The notes below the pieces were generated by a model. The model searched no databases. It worked only from the letters and a program-made list of their open reading frames with translations, and was not told where the DNA came from. A stretch of 64,000 bases of DNA from Rufibacter sp. DG15C (GTDB taxonomy: Bacteria; Bacteroidota; Bacteroidia; Cytophagales; Hymenobacteraceae). The translations under genes were made by a program, and so were the position numbers. Positions 1 to 8,952 of the stretch are shown here, in pieces (position 1 is the stretch's first letter; each line of letters starts with the position of its first letter). The stretch lies in contig NZ_CP010776.1 of assembly GCF_001577755.1 (NCBI RefSeq), forward strand, positions 62,001 through 126,000, read 5' to 3'.

Positions 1-133
1 GCCCATTGCCTACGTGCAGGGTGGCACCAGTTAGCACCGTCGCTTTATTTTGCTTGACGGCGGGCACGGGCACTTGCGCCCAGGCGGTACTGCCTATCAA
101 GAGCGATGCAAAGAGCAAGGCTGTCTTTTTCAT
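1..133 (-). CDS. Secreted amidohydrolase-like protein (5' end only)
   Basis: A minus-strand reading frame starts with ATG at 133-131 and runs off the left edge after 44 codons. It opens with a typical signal peptide (MKKTALLFASLLIGSTAWA) and then a segment ending TLHVGNG, the usual first beta strand of metal-dependent amidohydrolases. It begins 58 bp after the stop of the larger amidohydrolase gene on the same strand, so the two are probably co-transcribed and may act together. Everything beyond the N-terminus is outside the window, so the family is inferred from about 25 mature residues and the neighbour. Confidence 0.6.
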   Translation of the reverse strand, partial: MKKTALLFASLLIGSTAWAQVPVPAVKQNKATVLTGATLHVGNG

Positions 134-191
134 GTTGGTTTTTTTATTGGATACCACAGAGGTTTCTTTCAAATGCATGGGTAGGTCCTCC

Positions 192-3100
192 TTAGTTTTT
201 GTGGTATTCAGATTCATACAAAGTCTCTTGCGCACTGTTGTCTACATCCTCACAATGCAACACCTGAGCGCCACGTCTACCGGCAGCCGGAGCCTGGGTT
301 TTCTCGCCGCGGGCTTTGGCTGCCAGCATTTTCTGGATGATGCGCAGGCGTTCTTTCTCTTGATTGTCCTGTAGGTTCTTGTCCTGCTCTAAATCAAAGT
401 AGGCGATGCCGTCTACAAAGGTTTTCTCAGGACGGGCGTAGATAGACAAGGGGTGCTCGTTCCATAACACCACATCGGCGTCCTTGCCGGGCTTCAAGCT
501 GCCTACCTTGCTGTCAATGTGCAGGAGTTTGGCTGGGTTCAAGGTCACCATTTTCAACGCGTCTTCTTCCGACACGCCACCGTATTTCATCGTCTTGGCG
601 GCCTCCTGGTTCAAGCGGCGGGCCATCTCAGCGTCATCTGAGTTGATGGCTGTGGTCACGCCCACGTTGTGCATGATGGCAGCGTTGTACGGGATGGCGT
701 CTTTCACCTCCATTTTATAGGCCCACCAGTCAGAGAAGGTAGAAGCGCCAGCGCCGTGCTGTTTCATCTTATCTGCTACTTTATAGCCTTCCAGGATGTG
801 CGTGAAGGTGTTCACGTTAAAGCCCATCTGGTCCGCTACCTTCATCATCATGTTGATCTCAGACTGCACATAAGAGTGGCAGGTGATGAAGCGCTTGTCG
901 TTCAGAATTTCTACCAAGGCGTCTAGTTCTAAATCGCGGCGCGGGGCCGATGCTTTCTTCTGAGCCGACTTGGATAGTTTGTTATAGGCGTTCCAGGACT
1001 TTTCATATTCCTTGGCGCGCTGAAAGGCGTCAATCATCACTTGCTCTACGCCCATGCGGGTTTGCGGGAAACGGATGTTGTAGACCGGTGAGCGGTTGGA
1101 CTGCTTCACATTCTCGCCAAGTGCAAACTTGATGAACTGGTCAGCGCCCTGGAACATCAATTTCTCCGGCGCCTGGCCCCAACGCAATTTGATAATGGCG
1201 CTTTGGCCGCCAATAGGATTCGCCGAGCCATGCAACAACTGGGAAGTAGTCACGCCGCCCGCCAACTGACGGTAGATGTTCACCTGCTCATGGTTTACCA
1301 CATCACTCATGCGCACTTCTGAGGTCACAGACTGCGTACCCTCGTTCACACCGTCCAGGGCAATGTGTGAGTGCTCGTCAATGATGCCTGGGGTTACGTG
1401 CTTGCCGGTACCGTCAATGACTTTGGCATCCTTGGCCGAAAGGTTTTTACCCACCTGCGCAATCTTGCCGCCTCTCAGCAACACGTCTGCGTTCTCCAGC
1501 TTGCCTTCTTTCTCATTGGTCCAAAGGGTAGCATTCTTAATTAAAACAGCCTCAGAGCTTGGCATGGCCGTACGTCCAAAATCTGCGAACGGGTACACCA
1601 TGGCACCCATCTCAATTTTCTCAGCGGCTTTTGCGGCAGCTTCTTTCTTGGCCTGAGCCGTGGCAGCCTCCGCTAGTTGCGCAGACCATTTCACGGATTG
1701 CGCATCTGTATTCTGTCCTTCGCCCTGAAAACCTTTACCAGTGCTCCAGCCGCTTAGTCTAATGCTTTCCTTGCCATTCTTGGTAGGCGCAAATGCCAAC
1801 GTTACTTGGTCACCAGATAAGAAAAGAGTGCCTTTGATAGTATCTGTCGCGACGATCTTCACATCTGGCTTTTCGGCGGAGCCGCCAATGATCATTTTGC
1901 GCTCCGGCTGGTTACCAACCTTGAGAGTATAGACTCCTCTATAGTCACTTGGCGTCTCATTGATTCTATAAGACTCGCCTTGCACATAGTTTTCTAAGAG
2001 CACAGCGCTGTTGTCAAACAGGCTAGCCGAGGCTATGACAAAATTGGCCTGCATGCCTTCGCGCAGACTGCCTACATACTTGTCTGCCTTTACTAATTGA
2101 GCTGGTGTTAGGGTAATCGCTTTCAAGGCCTCCTGCTCAGACAAACCATACTGCACGGCTTTGCGCAGGTTAGGCAAGAACTTTGACTTGTCTCTTAGGT
2201 CTGATGAGGTAAAAGCAATCACCACGCCTTCTTTGGCCAGCATGGCCGGGTTGGCCGGCGCCATTTCCCAGTGCTTTAAATCAGGTAAGCTCACACGGCG
2301 GGCCTCATAGGGGTCTTCTACATTGTAAGCATCCGGGAAGTTCAGGCTCACAATGAATGGGGCTTTGGTCGCCTTAATCTCTGGAAGCATCTGGTACTCG
2401 TCCCCGTTGCCTTTAAAGATGTACTGGTAACCAAACTCATCACCCACCTTGTCGGCGCGCACAGCGTTCAACTTGTTAGACACTTCAAAAATCTGGGGAA
2501 GTTTGTTGGCGTCGGTGAAGGCTTTTAAGGACAAATTCTGCTCCTTGTCTGGGTTCTTGGCATTCCATTGGGCATCCAGATACGTCTGGCGCAGCAAGGC
2601 AATGGAGCCCATGATAGAGGAAGGGTACTCTTGGGTAGATGAGCCTTTGTCCAAGGAAAGAGAAGCGGCGGCTCTATCCAGGAGAATCACCTGGTTTTCG
2701 CGTTTGTTGGCCAAAGACACCAAGGACGCGGTGCCACGGGCCACGCCATCCTGGTGAATGGTCAAGACGGCGCCGTAGCCCATCTTGCGCAACTCCTCAG
2801 CGGCTTTGTCATCTACTTTAAATAGTTCGGCGGCGTTGGTCTCTGGACGTATGGCCTGGTTCCAGTTGTAGGCACCGGTTTTCTTGGACTCTGCCTGCGG
2901 CGGGCTGTTAAAACCACCGCCTGCGCGGGTAATGGCTGGTAAACCGTAGCTGGAGAAAGGATCCACAAAACCTGGGTAGATGGTCTTGCCTTTCATGTCT
3001 ACCACGTAGGCGCCCTGCGGCACGGTTACCTTGGTACCCACGGCGGCTACTTTGCCGTCTTTGATGACCAACGTGGCGTTCTCAAGCCTGGTTTGATAGT

Positions 3101-3239
3101 CTACATAAATGGTAGCGTTGGTGAAGGCGCGTAGACCGCTGCGCTCATCATACACTCCATTGCGGGGAAACGTCTCCTGTGCCCGGCTCTGCAGCGACAA
3201 AGCCGCCACCGCCAACACGGAGAGAATTACTTTTTTCAT
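192..3239 (-). CDS. Secreted tandem-domain amidohydrolase
   Basis: This 1015-residue exported protein has an N-terminal signal peptide (about residues 1-20) and two consecutive amidohydrolase-type modules. The C-terminal module has the metal-binding set of the superfamily: an HxH in DEHSHIA (H623, H625), H788 in TCHSY, H814 in THILEG and the aspartate in NSDD (868-869). The N-terminal module keeps the fold-like start (NATIYVD) and the closing SLREGMQANFVIA segment, but at the HxH position it reads VDPFSSYG, so it is probably non-catalytic. Bacteroidota encode many such periplasmic imidazolonepropionase-like or dipeptidase-like enzymes. The substrate cannot be read from sequence. The downstream gene at the window edge appears to be a second amidohydrolase. 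Confidence 0.85.
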   Translation of the reverse strand: MKKVILSVLAVAALSLQSRAQETFPRNGVYDERSGLRAFTNATIYVDYQTRLENATLVIKDGKVAAVGTKVTVPQGAYVVDMKGKTIYPGFVDPFSSYGLPAITRAGGGFNSPPQAESKKTGAYNWNQAIRPETNAAELFKVDDKAAEELRKMGYGAVLTIHQDGVARGTASLVSLANKRENQVILLDRAAASLSLDKGSSTQEYPSSIMGSIALLRQTYLDAQWNAKNPDKEQNLSLKAFTDANKLPQIFEVSNKLNAVRADKVGDEFGYQYIFKGNGDEYQMLPEIKATKAPFIVSLNFPDAYNVEDPYEARRVSLPDLKHWEMAPANPAMLAKEGVVIAFTSSDLRDKSKFLPNLRKAVQYGLSEQEALKAITLTPAQLVKADKYVGSLREGMQANFVIASASLFDNSAVLLENYVQGESYRINETPSDYRGVYTLKVGNQPERKMIIGGSAEKPDVKIVATDTIKGTLFLSGDQVTLAFAPTKNGKESIRLSGWSTGKGFQGEGQNTDAQSVKWSAQLAEAATAQAKKEAAAKAAEKIEMGAMVYPFADFGRTAMPSSEAVLIKNATLWTNEKEGKLENADVLLRGGKIAQVGKNLSAKDAKVIDGTGKHVTPGIIDEHSHIALDGVNEGTQSVTSEVRMSDVVNHEQVNIYRQLAGGVTTSQLLHGSANPIGGQSAIIKLRWGQAPEKLMFQGADQFIKFALGENVKQSNRSPVYNIRFPQTRMGVEQVMIDAFQRAKEYEKSWNAYNKLSKSAQKKASAPRRDLELDALVEILNDKRFITCHSYVQSEINMMMKVADQMGFNVNTFTHILEGYKVADKMKQHGAGASTFSDWWAYKMEVKDAIPYNAAIMHNVGVTTAINSDDAEMARRLNQEAAKTMKYGGVSEEDALKMVTLNPAKLLHIDSKVGSLKPGKDADVVLWNEHPLSIYARPEKTFVDGIAYFDLEQDKNLQDNQEKERLRIIQKMLAAKARGEKTQAPAAGRRGAQVLHCEDVDNSAQETLYESEYHKN

Positions 3240-3338
3240 GGGAAGAGTTTGTGTAGTATGTGGTTAGGTGCGAATGTATTGTAGCAGGGAATCTACTAAA
3301 TATAGAAGGGGCAAAAAAGGAAACCTGTGAAGATTCCT

Positions 3339-3378
3339 GCGTTTTTGACCTATTTTCCTTAAAAGAAGCCAAAAACGA
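3339..3378. repeat. Dispersed palindrome, degenerate copy
   Basis: Left arm GCGTTTTTGACCTATTTTCC is followed by a right arm AGAAGCCAAAAACG. This is an imperfect copy of the family core CGTTTTTGGCCTG...CAGGCCAAAAACG. It lies between two minus-strand genes. Confidence 0.7.
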
Positions 3379-3392
3379 AAACCTTGAAAACA

Positions 3393-3427
3393 AAGAAGCC
3401 CACCTGCTGTTACGCGGTGGGCTTCTT
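3393..3427. terminator. Hairpin terminator after permease gene
   Basis: Twelve-base arms AAGAAGCCCACC / GGTGGGCTTCTT pair across an 11-base loop and are flanked by T-rich sequence on the minus strand. The hairpin starts about 20 bp after the stop of the minus-strand permease gene, where an intrinsic terminator is expected. Confidence 0.75.
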
Positions 3428-3446
3428 TTTACTATTTCAGAAAGCG

Positions 3447-5000
3447 TTATTCCAGGTTGTTTTCCTTACGGATGACGCTGTGTTTCTTACCGTAGAAGAA
3501 GTAAATGGCAATACCAATGGCCATCCAGCCTAACAGTCGGTACCAGGTCTCAATTGGCAAACCGGCCATCATACCCAAACATACCAGAATACCCAAGATT
3601 GGCACCAACGGCACCAAAGGCGTTCTGAACGGACGTGGACGGTCTGGCTCTTTTACGCGCAGGTACCAAACACCGGCACACACAATCACAAAGGCTAGCA
3701 ACGTACCAATAGATACCAAGTGACCTAGTTCTGTTACAGAGAAAGCACCTGCTACAATGGCGCAGATAGTACCCGTTAAGATAGTACTCACGTGAGGCGT
3801 CTTGAAACGTGGGTGCAATCTACCAAAGATTGGAGGCAGCAAACCGTCTTTAGACATGGTGTAGAAGATACGCGGCTGTGACATCAACATCACCAGCATT
3901 ACAGAAGAAAGACCGGCAATGGCACCAATCTTAATCAAGTCACGCAAGAATCTGTAACCAGTTTTCTCAATACCCACGGCAATAGGCTCAGCTACGTTCA
4001 GCTGGCTGTAGTGTACCATGGCGGTCAAGATACCAGATACTAGAATGTACAGGATGGTACAGATCACCAAAGAACCCAAGATACCAATTGGCATGTCTCT
4101 TTGTGGATTTTTAGCTTCCTGGGCAGTAGTAGAAACGGCGTCAAAGCCAATGTAGGCGAAGAAGATAACTCCCGCGGCGCGTACAATACCAGACCAGCCA
4201 TACTCCCCAAAACCACCTTTGTTTTCTGGGATGAACGGCGTCCAGTTAGCGGCAGCCTCGTCTGGGTGACCAAATAACCAGTTAGCACCGGCCATGATGA
4301 ACAAGATCACCACGCCTACTTTAATGATTACAGCTACGTTGTTAAACTTGGCAGACTCGCTCATACCAATCACCAACAGGATGGTTACCAAGGCAATGGC
4401 AATGGCCGCCACTAGGTTAAAGATACCTGTAGCTTGTGGCAAGGTGGCAATGTTAATGCCCTCGGCGGCTAAGGAAGAAGTTAACTGCTCAGTGATAGGC
4501 GTCCAGGCACCGGTTTTGGCAACGTATACCATCTCAATACCAATGGCATTTGACCATTCCGGCGGAATGTTCACGCCAAAGTCACGCAAGAAGGATACCA
4601 CGTATCCAGACCAACCAACGGCCACGGTAGCGGCACCAAATAAGTACTCAAGAATCAAATCCCAGCCAATGATCCAAGCCACAAACTCACCCAGCGTAGC
4701 ATAACCGTAGGTGTAGGCAGATCCGGCAATAGGAATCATGGAAGCAAATTCTGCGTAGCAAAGACCGGCAAACGCACAGCCCAAGCCTGCCAAAATAAAG
4801 GCTAATACAATAGCAGGGCCGGTGTATTCAGCGGCCGCGCTTCCGGTAAGTACAAAAATACCCGTCCCAATGATGGCCCCTACGCCAAGAGCCACCAAGT
4901 TCACTGGCCCTAAGGTGCGTTTTAGACTGTGGGCGCCCTCACTAAAGGCGTCTGCGCTAAGCTTGTCAATTGACTTCCTAGCGAAAAGTTGGTTTGCCAT
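3447..5000 (-). CDS. APC-family amino acid permease
   Basis: A 517-residue inner-membrane protein with about 12 hydrophobic segments. The glycine-rich motif of TM1 (GVGAIIGTGIFVLTG, residues 39-53) is the hallmark of the amino acid-polyamine-organocation superfamily. The length and the AEYTGPAIVLAF and YAEFASMIPIAGSAYTY segments fit the cationic amino acid transporter (CAT/YfnA-like) branch. Expected role: proton-coupled amino acid uptake. The gene stands alone, with a hairpin terminator after the stop and a palindrome-containing divergent gap toward sbcD. Substrate specificity is not determinable here. Confidence 0.88.
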   Translation of the reverse strand: MANQLFARKSIDKLSADAFSEGAHSLKRTLGPVNLVALGVGAIIGTGIFVLTGSAAAEYTGPAIVLAFILAGLGCAFAGLCYAEFASMIPIAGSAYTYGYATLGEFVAWIIGWDLILEYLFGAATVAVGWSGYVVSFLRDFGVNIPPEWSNAIGIEMVYVAKTGAWTPITEQLTSSLAAEGINIATLPQATGIFNLVAAIAIALVTILLVIGMSESAKFNNVAVIIKVGVVILFIMAGANWLFGHPDEAAANWTPFIPENKGGFGEYGWSGIVRAAGVIFFAYIGFDAVSTTAQEAKNPQRDMPIGILGSLVICTILYILVSGILTAMVHYSQLNVAEPIAVGIEKTGYRFLRDLIKIGAIAGLSSVMLVMLMSQPRIFYTMSKDGLLPPIFGRLHPRFKTPHVSTILTGTICAIVAGAFSVTELGHLVSIGTLLAFVIVCAGVWYLRVKEPDRPRPFRTPLVPLVPILGILVCLGMMAGLPIETWYRLLGWMAIGIAIYFFYGKKHSVIRKENNLE

Positions 5001-5131
5001 AAAAGCTTAAAAATTAAAGAAGTGTTTAGTTTGGTTAGTTAATCAAGGGGATTGAAGAGGCTAATATAAGGACAATTTAATAGAACCAACGCAGATAGGT
5101 AGGTTTTTGGGAATTTGTATCCGTATTTTTC

Positions 5132-5175
5132 CCCGCGTTTTCTGCCTGGTTTCTGGAAAACAAGCCAAAAATGCA
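5132..5175. repeat. Dispersed palindrome, degenerate copy
   Basis: GCGTTTTCTGCCTGGTTTCTGG pairs loosely with AAAACAAGCCAAAAATGC. It sits in the divergent gap between the permease and sbcD, so it cannot be a simple transcription terminator for either gene. Confidence 0.65.
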
Positions 5176-5222
5176 AGCTCACTCCAAGGCCGATTGCCCA
5201 CTCATAATTCAGGAGGCTTTTG

Positions 5223-5230
5223 TATCTTCG
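5223..5230 (+). promoter_or_regulatory. Candidate -7 box for sbcD
   Basis: TATCTTCG is a one-mismatch match to the Bacteroidota -7 element TAnnTTTG and lies 35 bp before the sbcD start codon. No clear -33 TTTG was matched, so this is tentative. Confidence 0.3.
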
Positions 5231-5265
5231 GGCTCTTGCACACCACAGAGAAAGACAGCAGCGGC

Positions 5266-6531
5266 ATGATACGGGTACTACACACAGCAGACTGGCATTT
5301 GGGACAACGCTTGGCCAACCATGAGCGGTTAGAAGAGCATCGGGCGTTTTTGACCTGGCTCTGCCAAACCATCTGCGACCAGAAGATAGACCTGCTCCTC
5401 ATTGCCGGCGACATCTTTGACACCGGCTTTCCCAGTAACGCCGCGCTTAAGCTCTACTATGATTTTTTGCGTGAGATAAAAGACACCTGCTGCCGGGATC
5501 TGGTCATCATTGGCGGCAACCATGACTCGGTTTCTACTCTCAACGCCCCCGCCGAACTCCTGCGCCATTACAAGGTGCACGTGGTAGGCGGCGCGCCCGC
5601 CAACTGCCAGGACCAGGTGATTGTCTTGACAGATGATGACGACCAGCCCAAAGCCGTGGTGTGTGCCGTGCCGTTCCTGCGGGACAAAGACGTGCGCCTA
5701 TCGGTGCCCGGCGAGACATCTGAGGAGCGCGAAGCCCGCCTGAAGCAAGGCATCTGCGACCATTATAACCAGTTGGTTCCTTTGGTGCAGCATTTCAAGC
5801 AGCAAGGCATTCCGGTCTTGGCTACCGGCCACCTGTTTGCCGCCGGCGGAAGCGGCTCTGACAGCGAGAAGGAAATCCACGTGGGCAACTTAGGCCAGAT
5901 CTGCGGCGACCAGTTCCCTCAAGAATTTGACTATGTAGCGCTAGGCCATTTGCACCGGCCGCAAATTGTGAACAAGATGCCGCACATCCGGTACAGCGGT
6001 TCTCCCATTCCGTTGAGTTTCTCAGAGATCACGGACAAAAAGCAGGTGGTCATTTTGGAGTTTGAAGGCGCCGAGTTGTCCAGCATCAAAGAACTGCCCA
6101 TTCCCTGCTGGCGCCAACTGGTCCGGTTTAAAGGCACCATTGACGAAGTATTCCCTAAAATCCTGGCTTTTGACAACGGTGACACTGCCTTACCTGCCTG
6201 GGCCGAGGTGCAGTTGCAATACGAGCACAACCTGCATGACCATACCGCGCGCCTGCACGAGGCCTTCGCGCTGCAAGACCAGGTCCAGCTGCTCATGCAC
6301 CGCCCCTTGCGCACCATTGACAGCCAAAGCCTGGACCAACAAGTGGCGCCTGAGCAAGACCTGGCGGACCTGAAACCGAAAGACGTCTTCTTGAAGCGCT
6401 GCGAAGAAGCCATGGAGCAGGACACGTACCAAGACTTGGTTTCTGCCTTTGATGAACTGTTAGAATTAATGCCGCAGTCAGAAGATACGTTAGCGCCTGT
6501 TACTGCCGCCGCAGACAAAGCCCTGCTTTAA
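5266..6531 (+). CDS. sbcD: SbcD-like nuclease subunit of SbcCD
   Basis: The reading frame is open from 5107, but the family begins at the ATG at 5266 (MIRVLHTADWHLG); the earlier codons run through a dispersed palindrome and are very unlikely to be translated. The 421-residue product has the Mre11/SbcD metallophosphoesterase motifs in order: D9 and H11 (ADWHLG), D49 (AGDIFD), GGNHD (83-87), a GH pair in ATGHLF and GHLHRPQ. SbcCD trims hairpins and protein-blocked DNA ends using an ATPase partner, SbcC. Unusually, no sbcC follows: the next gene is a catalase beyond a 416 bp gap. The partner must be encoded elsewhere or be absent. Confidence 0.9.
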   Translation: MIRVLHTADWHLGQRLANHERLEEHRAFLTWLCQTICDQKIDLLLIAGDIFDTGFPSNAALKLYYDFLREIKDTCCRDLVIIGGNHDSVSTLNAPAELLRHYKVHVVGGAPANCQDQVIVLTDDDDQPKAVVCAVPFLRDKDVRLSVPGETSEEREARLKQGICDHYNQLVPLVQHFKQQGIPVLATGHLFAAGGSGSDSEKEIHVGNLGQICGDQFPQEFDYVALGHLHRPQIVNKMPHIRYSGSPIPLSFSEITDKKQVVILEFEGAELSSIKELPIPCWRQLVRFKGTIDEVFPKILAFDNGDTALPAWAEVQLQYEHNLHDHTARLHEAFALQDQVQLLMHRPLRTIDSQSLDQQVAPEQDLADLKPKDVFLKRCEEAMEQDTYQDLVSAFDELLELMPQSEDTLAPVTAAADKALL

Positions 6532-6556
6532 TTTTTAGTTCTCCTTATTTTTCTAA

Positions 6557-6600
6557 AGCCGTTTTTGGCATGTTTTCTAGAAAACATGCCAAAAACGGCT
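6557..6600. repeat. Dispersed palindrome, perfect 44-bp copy
   Basis: A perfect 22+22 bp palindrome with arm AGCCGTTTTTGGCATGTTTTCT and no loop. It is the cleanest member of the dispersed family in this window and follows sbcD by 25 bp. Confidence 0.9.
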
Positions 6601-6721
6601 TTCTGCTTTTAACCATCTGCTGTTTAAAAGAAGCGCAGCCCATTCCTCATTTCTGTAGTTTAACTGCCTCTAAACTGTCTAACCCCTAACCAATTTTATT
6701 TTATTGAAGGACAATTCTTTC

Positions 6722-6752
6722 ATATCATTATAGCCTAAAGCTATAATGATAT
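6722..6752. promoter_or_regulatory. OxyR-like operator upstream of catalase
   Basis: A perfect 13-bp inverted repeat (ATATCATTATAGC, five-base spacer CTAAA, GCTATAATGATAT) contains ATAG-N7-CTAT, the half-site pattern recognised by OxyR. It lies about 195 bp before the catalase start and just upstream of a candidate -33 box, a position that suits an activator of peroxide-inducible transcription. The protein that binds it is inferred, not shown. Confidence 0.5.
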
Positions 6753-6764
6753 CACAATTATCAA

Positions 6765-6796
6765 TTTGATATATAAACTAGAAGCGGACACCTTTA
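6765..6796 (+). promoter_or_regulatory. Candidate catalase promoter
   Basis: TTTG at 6765-6768 and CACCTTTA at 6789-6796 are 20 bases apart, approximating the Bacteroidota pattern TTTG-N19/21-TAnnTTTG with two mismatches in the second box. The remaining 150 bp to the start codon would be leader; nothing else was recognised in it. Confidence 0.3.
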
Positions 6797-6947
6797 TGAA
6801 ATCATAAGGACAAATTTCATGGTCCAGGCTGTTTCTGCGCTTACTATGAAAGAGAATTTAGAGGTAAGCAACTGGAAACGTGACAAATACTCAGAACCTC
6901 TACCTTACCTAAGCGTTAATTAACTATCACTATCATCCACTCATCCT

Positions 6948-8555
6948 ATGGAAAAAGACCAAAATAAGACCAATGGTCAGACTGGCAAAGACCAGGAAGG
7001 CCGTCCTACCCTCACTACGCGTCAAGGTCATCCGGTAACAGACAACCAGAACCTGCGCACCATCGGGAACCGCGGACCAGCCACCCTGGAGAACTACCAC
7101 TTCATTGAAAAGATTTCGCACTTTGACCGGGAGCGCGTGCCAGAGCGCGTAGTGCATGCCCGCGGCGCCGGGGCCCATGGCGTCTTTACCGCCTACGGAA
7201 AAGTGGGTGATGAGCCAATTGCCAAATATACCCGTGCCCGTTTGTTTCAGGAGAAAGGAAAGCAGACGCCGGTGTTTGTACGCTTCTCTACGGTAGGCCA
7301 CGGCGGCCATTCGCCAGAGACCTTGCGTGACCCGCGTGGTTTTGCCGTGAAGTTCTACACCGAAGACGGGAACTGGGACTTGGTAGGCAATAACCTGAAG
7401 ATTTTCTTCATACGGGACGCCATGAAGTTCCCGGACTTGATCCACTCGCAGAAGCCAGACCCGGTGACCAACATCCAGAGCGGCGAGCGTATTTTTGACT
7501 TCATCGCCAGTACGCCAGAGTCCACGCACATGGCCACGTTCCTGTTCTCTCCGTGGGGCATTCCGGCCAACTACCGCCAGATGCAAGGCTCAGGGGTGAA
7601 TACTTATAAGTGGGTGAACGCCGACGGCCAGGCGGTTTTAGTAAAATACCACTGGGAGCCCTTGCAGGGCATCAAAAATTTGACCCAGAAAGAAGCTGAA
7701 GCCATCCAGGCCAAGAACTTCAATCACGCTACGCAAGACTTGTTTGAAGCCATCAAAGAAGGCAACTACCCAGAGTGGGAACTGTGCGTGCAGATCATGT
7801 CTGACGACGATCACCCAGAACTGGACTTCGATCCATTGGATGACACTAAGTTGTGGCCGGTAGACCAATTCCCGTTCCTGCCGGTGGGCAAGATGACCTT
7901 GAACCGTAACCCTGAAAATTACTTCGCAGAAGTGGAACAGGCGGCCTTTGGTACCGGGGTGCTGGTAGACGGTCTGGACTTCTCTGATGACAAGATGTTG
8001 CAGGGACGCACCTTCTCCTACTCAGACACCCAGCGGTACCGCGTGGGCGCCAACTACTTGCAACTGCCTATCAATGCACCTAAAACGCACGTGGCCACCA
8101 ACCAGCGCGACGGGCAGATGGCTTTTAACGTAGATACTCAGCAAGGACAGAATCCGCATGTGAACTATGAGCCGTCTATCCTGGGGGGTGTGAAAGAAGC
8201 ACCTAAAGCTGGCAAGGACTACACCCCGCGTTATGAAGCCAACTTGGTGCGCGCCAAAATTGACCGCACCAATGACTTTAAACAGGCCGGTGACACCTAC
8301 CGCAACTTTGAAGACTGGGAGCGTGATGAATTAATCAGCAACCTGGTATCTACCTTGGCTACCGCTGATAAGCGTATCCAAGATAAGATGATTGAGCACT
8401 TCACGCTGGCAGACGCAGATTACGGCAGACGCGTAGCCGAAGGCCTGGCCAAAACCAAGAAGTCTCCGGAAGACAAAGGCCCTATTGGCGCCACCTCTCC
8501 AGAGGCCGGCGTGCAGGAGGCCAAAGACGTGTCGCATTCCGCAAGACCTTATTAG
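6948..8555 (+). CDS. katA: Monofunctional haem catalase
   Basis: A 535-residue clade-3-type small-subunit catalase that converts hydrogen peroxide to water and oxygen. The distal haem histidine is H70 (RVVHARG), the catalytic asparagine lies in [10 protein letters not shown] (148-149), and the proximal haem ligand is Y358 in the signature [12 protein letters not shown] (354-365). No signal peptide is present, so it is cytoplasmic. It has its own long upstream region with an OxyR-like palindrome and ends in a hairpin terminator. The gene symbol follows the family; which of the possible paralogues this is cannot be told. Confidence 0.95.
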   Translation: MEKDQNKTNGQTGKDQEGRPTLTTRQGHPVTDNQNLRTIGNRGPATLENYHFIEKISHFDRERVPERVVHARGAGAHGVFTAYGKVGDEPIAKYTRARLFQEKGKQTPVFVRFSTVGHGGHSPETLRDPRGFAVKFYTEDGNWDLVGNNLKIFFIRDAMKFPDLIHSQKPDPVTNIQSGERIFDFIASTPESTHMATFLFSPWGIPANYRQMQGSGVNTYKWVNADGQAVLVKYHWEPLQGIKNLTQKEAEAIQAKNFNHATQDLFEAIKEGNYPEWELCVQIMSDDDHPELDFDPLDDTKLWPVDQFPFLPVGKMTLNRNPENYFAEVEQAAFGTGVLVDGLDFSDDKMLQGRTFSYSDTQRYRVGANYLQLPINAPKTHVATNQRDGQMAFNVDTQQGQNPHVNYEPSILGGVKEAPKAGKDYTPRYEANLVRAKIDRTNDFKQAGDTYRNFEDWERDELISNLVSTLATADKRIQDKMIEHFTLADADYGRRVAEGLAKTKKSPEDKGPIGATSPEAGVQEAKDVSHSARPY

Positions 8556-8580
8556 TTAATGCGTTTTATAGAGTTTGAGA

Positions 8581-8609
8581 AAAGCCGCTCCTGCTGGGAG
8601 CGGCTTTTC
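8581..8609. terminator. Terminator after catalase
   Basis: Arms AAAAGCCGCTCC and GGAGCGGCTTTT (12 bp) with a five-base loop, followed by TCTGTTTTT. It lies 25 bp after the catalase stop and serves the convergent end with the next minus-strand gene. Confidence 0.85.
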
Positions 8610-8650
8610 TGTTTTTAGGCTGTTTTCCAGAAATCAGGTCAAAAATGGGT
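8609..8650. repeat. Dispersed palindrome, degenerate copy
   Basis: TGTTTTTAGGCTGTTTTCCAG followed by AAATCAGGTCAAAAATGG. It abuts the catalase terminator in a convergent gap. Confidence 0.75.
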
Positions 8651-8905
8651 TTAACAGTCACACGTAAAATCCCGGGCATCATATTTAGAAGAACTGGTTT
8701 GCCCCACGCGCACCAGCTGGTCAAACCTCAGCTTTTCGCCGGTGGCCAGCTCCAGGACCAAGCCACCTTCCTCTTCGTGTAGGTCTTTGATAAGGGCAGT
8801 GACGGTGAGGTATTCATGAATGTCTGTAACGTACTGGATGCGCACAGATTTGCGGGAGTTCAAGGCATCTTCTACCGCGTCTAGCAATGGCAAGTCTTTC
8901 TTCAT
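8651..8905 (-). CDS. Small Rof-like (Sm-fold) protein, tentative
   Basis: An 84-residue soluble protein. Its pattern, an N-terminal helix (LLDAVEDALNSRKSV), then short strands (RIQYV, LTVTALIKDLHEEEGG, LVLELATGEKLRFDQLVRVG), resembles the small Sm-like barrel of Rho-binding antiterminators (Rof) and related modulators. The likeness is in layout only and I cannot name conserved catalytic residues. The C-terminus carries two cysteines (CDC). It is the last of three minus-strand genes, 47 bp after the beta-barrel protein gene. Treat the family call as a hypothesis. Confidence 0.6.
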   Translation of the reverse strand: MKKDLPLLDAVEDALNSRKSVRIQYVTDIHEYLTVTALIKDLHEEEGGLVLELATGEKLRFDQLVRVGQTSSSKYDARDFTCDC

Positions 8906-8952
8906 GGTACTTAAAATCTGATCTACGCTTCTTGTATACGAAGTGCAGCCAT

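Noticed and set aside
5107-5265. N-terminal extension of SbcD
   Set aside because: It reads through a dispersed palindrome; the conserved family start is at 5266.
6933-7586. 217-residue minus-strand frame over the catalase gene
   Set aside because: It is fully antisense to a complete catalase with all catalytic motifs and has no family-like sequence.
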